DNA from: Acanthochromis polyacanthus
Taxonomy: Eukaryota; Chordata; Actinopteri; Pomacentridae
Direction: 5' to 3'
Assembly: GCF_021347895.1 (NCBI RefSeq)
Contig: NC_067132.1
Location: 806,001-870,000 of the forward strand
Length of the DNA: 64,000 nucleotides
The translations under genes were made by a program, and so were the position numbers. Below are positions 42,096 through 55,234 of this stretch, piece by piece (the first letter of the stretch is position 1; each line of letters starts with the position of its first letter). Under the pieces are notes generated by a model that saw nothing but the letters and a program-made list of their open reading frames with translations, did not search any database and was not told the DNA's origin.

Positions 42096-45000
42096 TCAAC
42101 AGTCATGTAACTGGGGAAAGACTACATTTTCATCTTGAACAGGAAGCAGTATCAGTCTTTTTGTCAAGTCAGTCAGAAGCACACCATGAAGCCCATCATC
42201 AAGCTGTGTAACCTTTCTGATCCCCATACACGTAACGTCAATAGGATAATCGTAAAAGCATCCTTGTCTCTTGTAAAACTGGCACACAGCATACATTTCT
42301 CCAGATGCAAACTCCACAGTGTTCTTCACAATGGCAACCTTGCCCTCAACATCAAAGCAGTTGTTGCCTTGAGAGCAAGATATAATGTTTCCCTTGTATA
42401 TGTACCTTTTGTACTGTACACAAGGGGGAAAGTTTGACAGAGTTGGACCACATGCACTTGGTGTTTGAGGCTTGTTCCTCATTTCCTTCATCTTTCCTTG
42501 AGGACAGCTGGGTTTTTCACCCAAGCGCCGTACAACTTGTTGGACAGGGTTTTGTGTTCTTCTAACCAGCTGCTTTAATGTCCCCAGATAATTTTCAAAA
42601 GGGAAACATGAAACATTGTCAAGAGGTCCAAACTTCCTTGCATCATCAGCCAGATGAATTAGAGAGTGGGTATTGTACACAAGGTGCTCTGTTCCATAAC
42701 TCTTTGCAAAATTGGTTACATAACATTTCAATAGTTTGTCAGCATAATCACAGTATTTATAACACAAAGCTGGGCTAAGAAGAATTCTTATTGCTACAGA
42801 CAGCAACATAAAGTTCTTGTAAAGTCTTGCAGGTAAATGTCCTTTAAGAACCACAGGGCCTGTGTACAACAAAAACTGTCTGAATTCAGTGGCTTTCCAC
42901 TGACTGTATTCCATGAGTGACCGTGGTTTTCGAGCAAAATTCCTCGGCAGATGTTCTCTGATTGTTTTTAAGTGGCTGGAGATAACTGTGATGGTTGATG
43001 CAGAAACCCTACACTGTAATGGTCCTTTGATCCACAGACCCACAAGTTTTCTAACATTTCCTAGGCACACTAGATGCATGTAGTCAAGAACAAAGCATGA
43101 AACCATTCCTATGCCTAGCTCTTGTAAGGGTGAAACACCATGATGATGTCCATCATCTGCCATATGTTCAAACTGTTCATCTGTTCTCAGTGGTGCAGCC
43201 AGATCTGGAAAAACAACCCTGTTCTCTGTCCGAACTCCATGCTCTGTACAGCGTTCACAGGAGCTGTAACCTGAATGACCCTTGGTACGTTTTACAAAGG
43301 CACGGGCTGGGGCATCACAGATGAAGGCATCAGGAAGCGCAATCTTGTAATGTATTCCATTGCAATGTAAACCCACCTGAGTTACATGCCTCAGGTCCTG
43401 GATGAAGTCCTTCAGGTATTCTTCAACAGAAGCAGGTTTTGTAGGACCTGCATACAGACCAATGATAATAACATTACTTCCTGGAATTTCTTTGACTTTG
43501 GCCAAAATAGGCCATAACTCCATTTTTGAGCTTCGGAAGAGGGGCAAGCCATCGATGTTGACACGAAGTGTTAGAGTCTCAACTGAAGGTTGAGACTGCT
43601 GTGCTAGTAAAGAAGTCAGAGCATTTGACACCCCAAAATGATGATAACATCCATCTCCAATGTCTTTGACTTCACATATTTTTGAAGTTGATAAAAGAGT
43701 CCTTGGATCTTTGGGAAAATCAAGGCCACACTGCAATAAAATTTGTAGTAGCTCTGACAGGGCACTGTGTGAAATGTTGCGACTTGCTGCCCATTCAGCC
43801 AACTTCTTTTTGACATCAGTGCAAGACTCTGTTTCTTCAATGCAATCCTGATGTAACCCACCTAAAAACGGGTTAACTAATTGTCTTTATTGATTTTCAC
43901 TCATAATTTGTTCATATTTCACATTTTGGGTAATATCCATTTTTATTTTGAAAACCGGAAGTTTATTTTGTAAAGAAACCGGAAGTAGTGCTCCATAACG
44001 CTCACTCTCGCTTAACATCGCTAATACGGACCGAGCACATGCTTCTGCTTTCTCCCGTGTGGGTATAAAACGAGGGAAAAAGGTGTGCAAACCTAATTCT
44101 TTTTACTGACACTTTAAAATTTGTTTAGTTCATGCTGTAAACATATGCAAATGTCATTTTAGAATGTCCGAGAACCATCAAGGAAGCATGTAACTTGTCC
44201 TGGCTTCTCTGGTGGAAAAAAAACTCCTTCCTTGGTAAGCTAGTTCTGGAAAGTTTCCCAGTGATTGTGTGTGTGGAAAACACCACGAGGTGTTTGAGGC
44301 TAAGCTATCTGCCTTTACAGATATCTTTGCACATTTCATGTTATATCTGAGGAGTGTAATTTCATAAAAAGCATGTATTTTATTATTTACGAAGAGAATT
44401 CATAAACATTTGGCATATTCAACTAAAGTAAGCATTTTGTATGACTTTAACATGGTGAAGTGCATGGTCGTTTTCTATGAGTTAAAGGTACACATAAAAA
44501 AAAAGAGAAATTCATTTTAAGTAATCTAAAGTGGTTAAAAGCAGCAATGCTGCAATTTAAGTTAAGGTTTTTCATTTAAAACACTGTAATTCATGTATTC
44601 TCATTTAAAATGTAAATGCAATGTCAAAAAGAGAGAAAATCTATATTTTTCACATGGAAAATGTGAGTCATACACATTGCCTTAAAAAAAAAAGTATCAT
44701 TCCTAAGTTTGTGAGTACATGTGTAAAATGTTACATGATTGCACATTATTTTACACGATTTGCAGTTCATTGTAATTGCTAATGGTTAAATGCTATATTT
44801 TAACTGTGTGAAATTATTTTTGGGAAAGTTATAATTGTTCTCATTCTGTCAACAATGGTAATTTATTTTCCTATTGGAAAAGAGAGTTTTCAAGGTTGTA
44901 CAACGTCCATTTAAGTGTAGTTAATTTTTATTTCGTATAGTATCCTAGACTATAAACCTGTTCTTTATACAGGTCAGGTCTTTTTGCGATGTCCAAAAGA

Positions 45001-45774
45001 CTTCTGAAGATCCGGTCCTCCAACAAGGTGTGGGCCAGAGATCCATTTGATGGCGAGCCTCCCATGACAAATTGTGAAGTCAACCACCACAGCTCTCAAC
45101 AATCGGATCCCGTGGTAGGATAGTGCCAATCTTGCTGAAAGGCACCAACAAGATCTCAATCCGGATATTTACCCAATATCCATGACTTTTGACTATTCCC
45201 CCTGACTTTATAACTGAACTGATCTTGGATCTATAAAGAACATTTTCCGCAAGGAACTAATTGGAAAACAAAAGGACTGTTTGAAAGAGACAATTTATTT
45301 TATTTTATTTTTTATTTTTATTTTATTTTTGGGCCCAGGTTATGTGCGCACCATTTCATGTTGTAAACTGTTGCCATGTTTGTAAACCAAATATTTTCTA
45401 AACCAAAAGAAAAAAACTAAAGTTTACAATTTTCACAAATTTAAACCAGTGTCGCCCTGTTATTGCTTTAGCTCCCGGCTCACCGGTTCTACGGACCTAG
45501 GCGTGTACATACTCTGAAGAGGGTTACACTCACAATCAAATTCTTCATTGCTGTCACTTGATAACATTTCATAATCCGGTTCTTGACCACCTTCATATTG
45601 AAAATCCTGTAAATCCAACACTTCCATTTGGCTATTGCTTTCTGGTTCGGGAGCATAGACTGGATTTGATGAGACTCTATTTTTGAGAACATAATGCTCA
45701 AACATCTGCAAGTGCTCTGCAACTCTTGCTTTAATTCGTCTCCGTTTGGTCCGCGAGCTACCGAAGTAATCCAT
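42096..45774 (-). CDS. CACTA/EnSpm TNP2-like transposase, two exons, 668 aa, intact
   Basis: Exon 1 (45,774-45,534) starts MDYFGSSRTKRRRIKARVAE and ends at GATT|GTGAGT. Exon 2 (43,861-42,096) starts after TTTTTAG. The phase-1 junction is in frame and the total is 2,007 nt with one stop. Motifs in order: VNIDGLPLFRSSKMELWPIL, VIIIGLYAGPTKPAS, FICDAPARAFVKRTKGHSGY, the zinc-type SCERC, FVLDYMHLVCLGNVRKLVG, KATEFRQFLLYTGPVVLKG, VYNTHSLIHLADDARKFGPL and FENYLGTLKQLVRR. These are the conserved blocks of animal EnSpm transposases (DDE/RNase H fold), which cut the element ends. The N-terminus has a basic, possibly nuclear-localising RTKRRR. The DUF4806-type gene begins 25 bases downstream of the stop codon. 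Nothing suggests decay. Confidence 0.85.
43864..45533. other. intron of the inner transposase
   Basis: No conserved frame. A T/A low-complexity tract (ATTTTATTTTATTTTTTATT) lies near 45,300. The segment 44,970-45,470 has repeat-like composition with no defined ends. Confidence 0.45.
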
Positions 45775-47294
45775 GTTTGGATCTGTAACAAAATAAATAA
45801 ATAACTAGTTACAGATGAGAATGGACAGTTCTAAGTCATCTTATTCAAAAAACTCCAGCATTAATTTTTACATTAATTATCAACAGACCAGGTTGTTGTG
45901 GGCCTTCACAGGGCAGACTTCCTTGACTTCATGCAAATTAGATCCCTGCACTCGCATGTCAATCAGCCAAAGACACACTAAAGACCTACCCCTCATTTCA
46001 ATAACATTTTTTGCTGCATTTTATGCTGACAGTGTCTGCAGCAAATAAATAAATGTGAGAGCAGAGCCATTGCAGTTATTATTTATTCATTTCTATTTAA
46101 TTGTAATTTTTTAGTGTTATTTTTTAAATTTAATTGTTCTTTTTTATACCTCAATTTTGTATATATTTTCTGCTTTTGTATCAGTTTCATTTATATATTT
46201 TGTACATTTTATTTTTGAATTTTATTTTAACTTCTTTTTATTTATTTTTAATTATGGCTGGTTTGGTCCTCCACATTTCAATCACAGGTGATGCACAAAA
46301 GTGACTACTCCTCCTTTTCAGCCTATAACCCTCAGAATCTGGAGCGTGTTCTGTCAGCCTTGCTTGCTATGCAGTGAATACACTCCCATCCTAATAAATG
46401 CAGCATCACTCTGATTCTATTTTTGACACTTCCAACACGTCAGTCCAGTTTACACAGAGCATATAGCATCAGACAGGAAGTCAAGCATGGAAGAGGCTCA
46501 TGTCATTCCAAAATTAAACATCATATATAGACTTCCGACTGTTAATCACTTGGGGCAGATAAGAAATACTCCCTCAAAATACCAGAAAGCCTCTTAATTT
46601 ATGTCTTTTTACAAAATCATTTGGACAAGAAAGGTATTTTAAGTTCACAAGACCTCAGTCTACACAACACATCCAATTGTTAGCCACAAAACTCTTACAC
46701 TTTTACTACCTTATTAAAATTAACCACCCAATCCTCCTCTCATCTTTATTTCAGGTACTAAGTTGTAACTATTTCAAAAATACTGTTTTTATTTGGACAA
46801 CATTATCATTTCAGTTTAAGAAAAATCCCACTCTGCGTGGCTGATGTTACTTGCTATGCTTCATGTCCAGACTGTTCAGCCAGCTAGTTTACCTTACCAC
46901 ATTTAACTCTGATCCTCTAGAACATAATAAACTTTATTCCTAACATAACTCAAACAATGATAACATTGAAACCCACTTGCTCACATTAGTTTGACAATTT
47001 GTCTTACCTTTTGCAAGAACAGCTCGGCAAACGAAGAGGAAAGAATGATGTAGTTGCCGAGATTAGCGCCGAAGCCCGCGTCTTTTCAAAAATATACATC
47101 CGCCAGGGTTGTCTGGTCTGTATGACCAAACTAGCATGGCTAACAAGGCACATCAACCATGTTAAGCAGGTGTGTGTTCTTGTCCTTTCGCTCTCTGCCT
47201 TTTCCTCTTTACAGAGAAGGGAATTATATGATGATTTTTCACCACACAAAAGGTTTTGGTCTGGCACTACTTTGTTAAATGGAAGAATACTGGT
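45775..47294. other. upstream region of the inner transposase, no gene seen
   Basis: The 5' side of the transposase; promoter expected here but no TATA box chosen. Strongly AT-rich at 46,080-46,250. A short plus-strand frame at 46,999-47,316 has no recognisable motif. Confidence 0.4.
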
Positions 47295-47798
47295 AGGTGC
47301 AGTGTGTAGAAACTAGCATTTTAGCGACATCTGGCGGAAATGTCAGATTACAATGCAACGGGTGCTGGTAAGGATCAAAAAGGATTGTGAACAGGGCATC
47401 ATTTTCAGTAGTTAGGAGGTGAGTTTTTTTCATTCATGTTTGTAACTATTATTTTAATTGATTAGAGATAGTTAAGGTGATGAATATAGGTTTTAAAAAC
47501 TTTTGTAGACTCGTTTTCAAAAATCGCGTTTCACTCTTTTTGTCCCCAAAACCCACCCGTAGACAGAACGGCCAATCATTGTGCCAAATTAATGTAAAGT
47601 TTGGTAAGCTTTTTCTAACTAAATAAAAGGAAACAAACGTTTTATGGGGGTAATTGTACTCCTATTTTGATGGACTTTACATACAAATAAAAACATTATA
47701 CCCTTTTTTCACCATTTCTGTTCACCAAAATGCTGCCAACTATAATCACTCTGAACGCCAGATGTCGCTAAAATGCCAATTTCCACACAGTGCACCTT
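47295..47798. mobile_element. 0.5-kb MITE with about 40-bp inverted ends
   Basis: AGGTGCAGTGTGTAGAAACT...TTTTAGCGACATCTGGCG at the left is mirrored by CGCCAGATGTCGCTAAAA...CACACAGTGCACCTT at the right, with a few mismatches. No coding capacity; the target duplication was not clear. Confidence 0.75.
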
Positions 47799-48759
47799 AA
47801 AGTGCTTCACATGTAGGATGTTGAAATGGGCAATGCCATTCTTTTTTTGTTATACAATTTAGGTTATGATGTTAGTAAACTGATACTGAAACATATAAGA
47901 ACAAAGAATAAAATATTTGACTTTTTCTTTAAAACGCATACATTTCAAGGAAAAAATGTATCTTGGTCATCCTAAAACATGTTTACTTAGATTAAATTTA
48001 TCTTAATAACTTAATTTAATTTAAATTTACTTCAGTTTAAAAAGAACACTGACAGAGACCCAGAGATCATTTGTGGAGATGAGACAAAAATCCATCAACC
48101 ATTACCACAGCCCTCCACTGATCTAGGCCCAATGTAAGAGTGGCTAGATTGATGCCTCTTCTCATGGAAAACACATAAAATCTCACAGTATGTATAGTAT
48201 GTATGCATCTGTTTATTTCTTAATTTACTGTCAATCACTTACTTTGTTACTGTGGCAGATAATTTCTCAAATTGTTTAAAATTATAAGCAAATATTTTCA
48301 TACACACTTTATCTACAACTTAGAAACATTTACAGCTGTGATATCTGTACAAAAAGATCAGATATTAGTGGCCTGGTGCATGGGATTTTCTTTTTCCCAG
48401 CTACTCAAAGTTTGTGTTCTAGTATTATGGCAGTTCATCACCTGCGTTTAGCAAAATCGGTCATTGTGTTCTCATTTTATTTTTTTATTGATTTAAAAAA
48501 CAAAGAGGGAACAGCACATATTAATGAACGTTTGTACAAATGTAAATATGCCAGATTATAGCCTTCGACTAATTTCCATCTGCAGACCCCCTGGCAGGTT
48601 GATGGTAACATAAACATTCAAGGACACTATACAGACTAATACAGCTAGATAATACAGGTAAGACAAGCAGGACAGTAGACAAGTAAACAAAAGAAAAAAA
48701 AGACATATGTATTGCACATCCTCCCATCACACAGAGTACACCAAACATTTAGCAAATGT

Positions 48760-49070
48760 GACATTTATTGCCTTTCTGTGTGAAGTTTGCATGTTCTTCC
48801 CATGCATGGGTTCTCTCCGGGCACTCCGGCTTCCTCCCACAGACCAAAAACATACTCATTAGGTTAATTGGTGACTCTAAATTGCCCTTAGGTATGAGTA
48901 TGAGCGTGAATGGTTGTATGTCTCTCTATGTTGCCCTGCAATCGGCTGGCGACCGGTTCAGGGTGTACCCCGCCTCTCGCCTGATGATAGTTGGAATAGG
49001 TTCCAGCCCCCCCGCAACCCCGAAAGGGATAGCCGGTATAGAAAATGGATGGATGGAAGGACATTTATTG
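48760..49070 (+). mobile_element. 5'-truncated SINE with 11-bp target duplication
   Basis: The body 48,771-49,059 contains GTTTGCATGTTCTTCCCATG, CTTCCTCCCACAGACCAAAA and a GGATGGATGGA tail, but no A or B box. GACATTTATTG flanks it at 48,760-48,770 and 49,060-49,070. It is a relative of the SINE at 23,469. Confidence 0.85.
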
Positions 49071-49489
49071 CACCAACCCCTATTGCACTGATTGTTATTG
49101 CACTAATTTATATTGTACTGATCCCTATCATTGACTGCCTTTAGGTATTTAAGAGGTTATGGTACTAATTTCTTCATTACCTTGGCCCTTGCCTACATTA
49201 TTTGATTGAAATAGTGACTTATACACTGACTTTACTTTCAAGGGGACTCCCAGAAAGAGGGAGAGATTAAGATCTTGCAAGACCCATGTCTAATGGCTAA
49301 AGCCTGAAAGTAGGAGTTAAACAAACTGCTTGAATCAACAAGTTCATTAAGCATGATTGGTTTTTGACTGGTTCTGTTATTATTCAAATGGTTGATGCCT
49401 TGTTACCAAATAGCTACAGTCTGTGGCCTATATTAGTCCCAGATAATGACACCTAGGTATAGCTCATGCCAATTGACTTTTCAACTTAC

Positions 49490-50485
49490 AGGCACCATAG
49501 GGGCCCACATGGGCTGCCAGTGGATCATATTTGAACATATTTGGGTTCTCTAAAAATACCAAGTTCTAGCCTGCGCCAACTTAACCAACATAGGCAGTAT
49601 ATGAATCTTGCATGATTATTTCACATAAGAAGTGCATGCCTTGGTAGCCCTTAAACAATCCACCTGGGTCCTGTATGACCAATTTAACCATGGGTCCATG
49701 TTAGGTTACTCAGTATCAGCCCGTGCCTGTATATTGACTCTATACCAATTCTGAATGGGATTCCCATGTGAGACCCAGATAACTAAACATATGTGGGTCC
49801 CATCTGATGACACCCAGTTCTACCCTCTGTCTGCTTAACCCACATAGGCTTTATATTGGCACCACATGGGCAGCCCATATGGGCTTGTGATGTGGGACCC
49901 ATATAACTCAACCCATATGGGTTCCATATGATGAAACCCAGTTCAACCCTCCGCTTGCTTTACCCATATATGCTATGTATTGGCCCCACATGGGCAACCC
50001 ATATCGGCTTGTGATGTGGGTCCCATATAACCAGACCTTTATAGGTCCCATCTAATGGTACTTAGTTCTACCCCATGTCAGTTTAACCCACATAGGTTCT
50101 GTATGGGTCCTGAATGGGCAGCCTTTTTGGGCTAGTGATGTGGGACCCATATAACTTAACCCATATGGGTCCCATATAATAATACCCAGTTCCACCCTAT
50201 GTCTGCGTAACCCACATAGGCTACATATTGGTCCCACATGGGCAGCTTCTTTGGGCTGCCCATGTAGGTCGAATATGTGTTAAACTATACGGGTCCCAGA
50301 TAAATTTGCCCAACTCTAGCCTATGCCTACATTACCCACATAGGTTCTGTATGGGTCCTGCATGGTCAGCCCACTAGGGCTTCCCGTGTGAGTCCTATCT
50401 TACAAAATCCAAACAGGGCCCACACATTTTGCCCAGTTGAAGCCCATGCCCACCATGTACCCATGTACCCTGACTATAACCCACA
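49490..50485. repeat. right subterminal repeats of the inner element
   Basis: At least three units of about 122-124 bp contain GTGATGTGGGACCCATATAA (49,887, 50,011, 50,135), each with CCCATATGGG-type palindromes and CCCACATAGG. Shorter variants lie further out. Confidence 0.8.
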
Positions 50486-50513
50486 TGGGGCCAATATAAA
50501 CATGCTGGCTGGG

Positions 50514-51861
50514 GGGACACGTCCATGCATATCCATACCAACACAGAGATCCAAAAGGGCCACTACGCACTAATGAAAAATTTGCCCTTGATATGAAAAT
50601 CACTAATGAGACCAAAACCACTGTCAAAGGGGTGAAGGGTCCCTGTTGGCTTAGCAAACTGAAAGGTTATAATCTTATCAAAGGCACTGCCATAGATTAC
50701 ATGCACTCAGTCCTTCTTGGAGTAATGCGCCTTTTGATGGTTTTGTGGTTTTCTCCAGAGTTTTCTTGTCAGCCCTTCAGCATGGCCAAAAATGTCAAAG
50801 AAATTGACAGTCGATTTCAGGATATCTCTCCCCCATCCTCAACTCGATATCCTCGATCAGTGGCATCTCACAGAATATTTTTTAAAGCATCAGAATATCG
50901 GAATCTTTTGCTCTTCTATGGACCTGTTGTTTTCCGTGGAGTTCTTGCCACACTGTACTATAATCACTTCCTTCTACTAAGTGAAGCCATTTTCATTTTG
51001 TTGATGGAATCCATATCAGTTGAACAGATTGATCATGCAGAGAAACTACTGTGGAACTTTTGTTCTCAAATGGCTAGTCTTTATGGTGAGCGGTATGAAA
51101 CTGCAAATGTACACCTTCTCGTTCACCTAGCAGACAGTGTCAGGGCCCTTGGTCCATTGTGGACTCATTCATGTTTTCATTTTGAGGACAAGAATGGCTA
51201 TTTGTTAAGGCTCATACATGGCACTCAAAATATACCTATGCAGATGGTCCATGCAGTCAAACTTGTGCAGTCTATTCCTGTTATTTCACAAACCATAAAG
51301 CCAGGGAATGCCATAGCTGAATTTTACACACGTATGACTAAAGACGATAGTTTCTGTCAGGAAAACAGTGATTCATCTAGGACTCAACTGTATGGAGCAT
51401 CGAGTGAACTTCAACTGGACACAGTTCACCTCTGTTCATTGGAAAGACATGTTGGTCACTGCATCAATTCTAAAACAGTGAGGATCTTTCACAGGGCACA
51501 AGTTAAGAGAAATTATCTCACATCAAAACACTATGGGAAAGGCAATAGAATAAACAATTTTACAGTTGTTTTTTCTAGTCAAGGACAAAGAAAGTATGGA
51601 CAGATTGAGTTCTTCTTTACCTCAGGAGAATCATGTCACAAATGGGCCCTTGTTCATGAATTCAAAGGTGCGGGGTTTTCTTTGCTGCAAGATAGTGCAA
51701 CAAATGGTACATGCTATCATGTTGTTCCCCTATTGGAAACCTCTGTCAATACAGTCGTTTCCTTGGATCTTATATTGGGTAAAGTTGTTTTCCTTGACTT
51801 GACATCTATGCCTGGTATTGTGTTTGCAGCTCATTTTCCAAACACACTTGAAAAGTTTTAA
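50514..51861 (+). pseudogene. outer TNP2-like transposase, C-terminal half
   Basis: After the inner element ends, the interrupted frame resumes (HVHAYPYQHRDPKGPLRT) and stays open for about 445 codons to the stop at 51,859-51,861. It includes VKGPCWLSKLKGYNLIKGTA, DYMHSVLLGVMRLLM, FKASEYRNLLLFYGPVVFRG, TANVHLLVHLADSVRALGPL and FEDKNGYLLRLIHGTQN, the same block order as the inner transposase but in a clearly different subfamily. The stretch shows no damage of its own; defects lie upstream, in exon 4. A poly(A) signal is at 52,331. Confidence 0.85.
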
Positions 51862-52330
51862 CCCATTAACACTTGCACTGTCCTAAGAGATCACAAATTA
51901 ATGCTTGATCATTGAAATAACATGCTCGGAAAATGCAGACAGCCCACCCATCTGACCACTTGCGATGAATGCTTTGTAAAATTAGAAGCCATCATCAAAA
52001 TTGGCCTCAATTTATTATGAACCTGTACTGGATGCAACAAAGGGCCTACAGTATGTGGTGGCAAGATGAATGCCACTATTGTATTATCTGGATGACTTGA
52101 ATGATAAGTATGAAATTATGTGCTCCATTATGTGTTACACTTTCCAAGACTCTTTTACTGCTCTATAAAATCTAACTTTGCTGTGAATTCTGTGAAAAAT
52201 CAACTGTATTCATGTACATATCTACACTATTGTCAGAAAACACGTTAAGAAATCAACACCACAAATTGTAATTATTGAGTTATATTACTTGTGTAAGAAT
52301 CATCAAATTTTATGAGTTCAGCATTATGTA

Positions 52331-52336
52331 AATAAA
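52331..52336 (+). promoter_or_regulatory. candidate poly(A) signal of the outer transposase
   Basis: AATAAA about 470 bases after the stop codon, just before the TGAGA-rich subterminal zone begins. Confidence 0.5.
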
Positions 52337-52399
52337 CCATATATATCATAAATTACTTGCTCGAATTGATTGCTTATTTCTTCAAATTTCGGCATGAGA

Positions 52400-52848
52400 T
52401 TAACTGAGATATGATTGCGGTATAATAAATCATGTATTATATTGAGACTAATTTGAGAGCTTGCACTACTCTCATTTTTCTTTTTGTTGAGACACTAGAA
52501 AAGAGACAACTGGAAGAGAATATGAGAACTCAAATAGTGAGCAGTGAGAGACAGATTTATGTTTGTTTCTCTCTGAGACATAACAGATAGTGCTTCCAAG
52601 TAAGGATATCAAATTGAGACATATTTGAAAGTGGCAAAATATGTCTCACTTTTCTCTTAGTTGAGATCAGGAAAAGAGAAAGCTGTAAGAGAATTAAGAG
52701 AACTTGCATGGTGCTCACTGTGAGACTTATTTCTCAGGAGAGAAATTTTAGAAGAATGAGAAAACCTCTTTGGTCTCAATTAGTGCTCATTTATATCTAG
52801 GAGATGTAAATGTGACATAAAACAAATCTCATCTCCAATTTTGCTTTG
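52400..52848. repeat. right subterminal repeat zone of the outer element
   Basis: TTGAGAC, GAGAGC, TGAGAAC, TCTCA and CTCAT motifs recur, mirroring 11,429-11,930 (for example ATTGAGACTAATTTGAGAGC near 52,441). Confidence 0.55.
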
Positions 52849-53224
52849 CTATGGGTAGTCATGCTATTATACAATCAGCCAAACATATGGCAGTGATGCA
52901 CAACATTCAGTTGGGGTGTATGAGTTTACACATAGTGCTAAAAACAGAAAACATCCGATGTGTGGCACTACTGCAAATGAAAACGATCTGGATATCTTCT
53001 GCAGATGCTGAGGTCAGACATAACTGTCAGTCAACAATGAATCTCCAACCTGCTTGTGACAACAGTCTAGGTTGGTGGTAATGGGGTAACAGTGTGGGAT
53101 GTTTTCTTGGTACACTTCAGGGTATTTAATACAAAAAATTACAGTTCGAACACCACAGCCTGTCTGAGGATGGTTGCTGACCACATGCTTCTTCCAGTGG
53201 CTACTTCTTGCATGTTAATGCGCT

Positions 53225-53997
53225 ATGTCACAAAGCAGAAGTCATTTCTATCACAGTTCCCCCTGTCTCCTGCTCTCCCTCTCAGTCCCACCCATCTCTG
53301 TGCTGCGCCTCTGACTGTGTCGCTGGTTGTGGCTCATTGGCTCCAGCTGCGAAGAAGAACACAGCTGGATTTGATCACAATCACAATCACCCTTCACCTC
53401 CTTGCCAGATCATAACGCCTGTCACGTGGAAGTTTCCCGCTGGTCTGTTCCTTCCCCTGCCTGTCAGCCAGCAATCCTGCCAGCCGACTGTCCTTGGCTC
53501 CCTGGTCGCGGCAGCGGCTTCTGTTCACCCGCCTGACCGCCTTTCGAGTCGTCACTGGCCCAGCATCCGTGCGCTGTCTGTTCTGGCGCTCCAGGCGCGT
53601 AGCAGCTCCTGCCTGTCCTCAGTCTTTCGAGGCTCGTTCCTTCCCCCCACGGAACCTAGGCCTGCTTAACTCTCCTCTGCACCGGTGTGTCTGCCGGATT
53701 CCGGCCCGCTGAGCCAGTCTGTCTGCTCTCCTCTCCACTGTGTTAGCTCGCGTGAGTTTGCCCCTTGAGTTGTTTTCAGTTTGGATTTCAGTTGGCAGCT
53801 GAGCTTACCTCCTGCCTGAAGATGAATGTTTTGTTTACCTTCCAGAATCCTTAGTTGTGTAGGAAGTTTTGATTTCTCTAACCAGTTAATGTCCTGCTTG
53901 GTTTAGTTTCATTATTCAATAATTATCCTTGATTTACCTGACCTGTTGCCTAGTCTGCGTGTCTGCATTCTGGATTCGAACCTCCAGTCCCCATGAC
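53225..53997 (+). repeat. probable solo LTR
   Basis: The segment runs from ATGTCACAAAG to ATGACA and has the GC-rich, C/T-rich body and TTTACCTGACCTGTTGCCTA-type 3' part typical of fish Ty3-type LTRs. No gag or pol follows. Ends are tentative and no target duplication was confirmed. The flank 52,863-53,224 shows no gene. Confidence 0.4.
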
Positions 53998-55234
53998 AAT
54001 TTCAGAGTTCAGTTTAATTCATTCTCCCCCTCAACCACCGATGTAAATCTAGCAGAACAGCTTTGGGATGTGATAGAACAGGAGATATGCAGCTTGCAAA
54101 TTTGCAGAAATTATGTTTCGCAATCAACATAAAGCAGAGGTGATGTAAAACTTGCCAACGTCACTTGACTTTCAGAACATTAAAAAAATCTTCATACCAG
54201 GCAAAACTATCTAAATATCTAACCAAATAAGCAACAACCAATATGTTTAAAAAACCAGAGGGAAAAGGAAGAAATACAAAATTCTCTAAATAACCCATGT
54301 ATTCTGAGCTTGGTGTAAACAGATGTGTTAAATAAACAATCTAGATTGGTCAGAGTGCTGTAGAACAGAGTGAGCTGCTTTTGCCGGGAGCAAAGATAAG
54401 GCTTATAAAATTGCAGAACTTCAGTTAGCACAGGCTATGGTTCACTGATTCACAAACGCAGAGCTGCTGGTGTGCTTTGAGTACATCAGTGATGGCAGTC
54501 ATGGTCAGCTCATTTCCAGCTTTATGATACATTTTCTAAACATCCTTTTAGTCAGGGATATTTTTCCCTCTTATTACAACTAATTATGTTGCCTGGCATT
54601 CAGGCATTTGGGTTACATGCATGCCTGTTTTCCTCCAGCAAACATGCTTTCACAGAGCTTTGGTTATGCATAAGAGGGGAAACCTTTTACACTCCCAAAG
54701 GCTTCCCCTCTCATGCTCTCCCATCCAGGAAAATAAATCCTCCTCCCAGAATAAGGCAAGGCTGGGCTCTGACCCCACAGGCTGTTGGTAATCAACATGG
54801 TGTGGCAGCAGAGACGCCATGAAGTCTGGCATGACACAGCATCACACTGAAAAACAAACCAAGTCTCCCTCTGTCTGATGAGTGCCTGTTGATGGCTGTT
54901 TGTATATGATGTGTGAGCTCAGTGCCGAGCTACTATGGTTCTCCACTAATTCTTAACAATGTGATTTTGTTATACAGGAGTATTATAACTCTTTTCAGAC
55001 ATGTTTTCATCAACATTGCTGTCTTTATCTTGCTCTGTTTACTTCCCCACAGATTGCCTTCTTTTCTAGAGTGAACTGTAAAGCACTTTATTTATATAGC
55101 ATATTTTTAAAAATATTGACCAAAGTTGACTTGACAATCTGCTAAAATGAAGGTTACATGGTACATGTAAATTTGCTAATGTTGACATTTTTTTAATGTG
55201 TAAGGCGAAAAGAAGTTTATGCCTTTATTGAATC
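53998..55234. other. intergenic, no gene seen
   Basis: AT-rich sequence with short frames only; nothing resembles a known protein or RNA gene. Confidence 0.4.

Larger units (their letters stand above)
34103..50513. mobile_element. inner CACTA/EnSpm-like transposon, 16.4 kb, apparently intact
   Basis: Ends CCCAGCCAGCATGT (34,103-34,116) and its exact inverse (50,500-50,513) extend to 28 bases with four mismatches. GG flanks both sides (34,101-34,102 and 50,514-50,515); counting one GG after removal restores the host transposase reading frame across the site, which fixes the 2-bp duplication. Subterminal arrays of GGGCCCATATGGG-like motifs fill both ends. Two minus-strand genes are present: a two-exon transposase with intact frame and a six-exon DUF4806-type gene. 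Low damage suggests it is much younger than the element it sits in. Confidence 0.85.

Noticed and set aside
53208..53712. 153- and 72-residue frames in the C/T-rich block
   Set aside because: Composition-driven open frames in an LTR-like sequence; no conserved motif.
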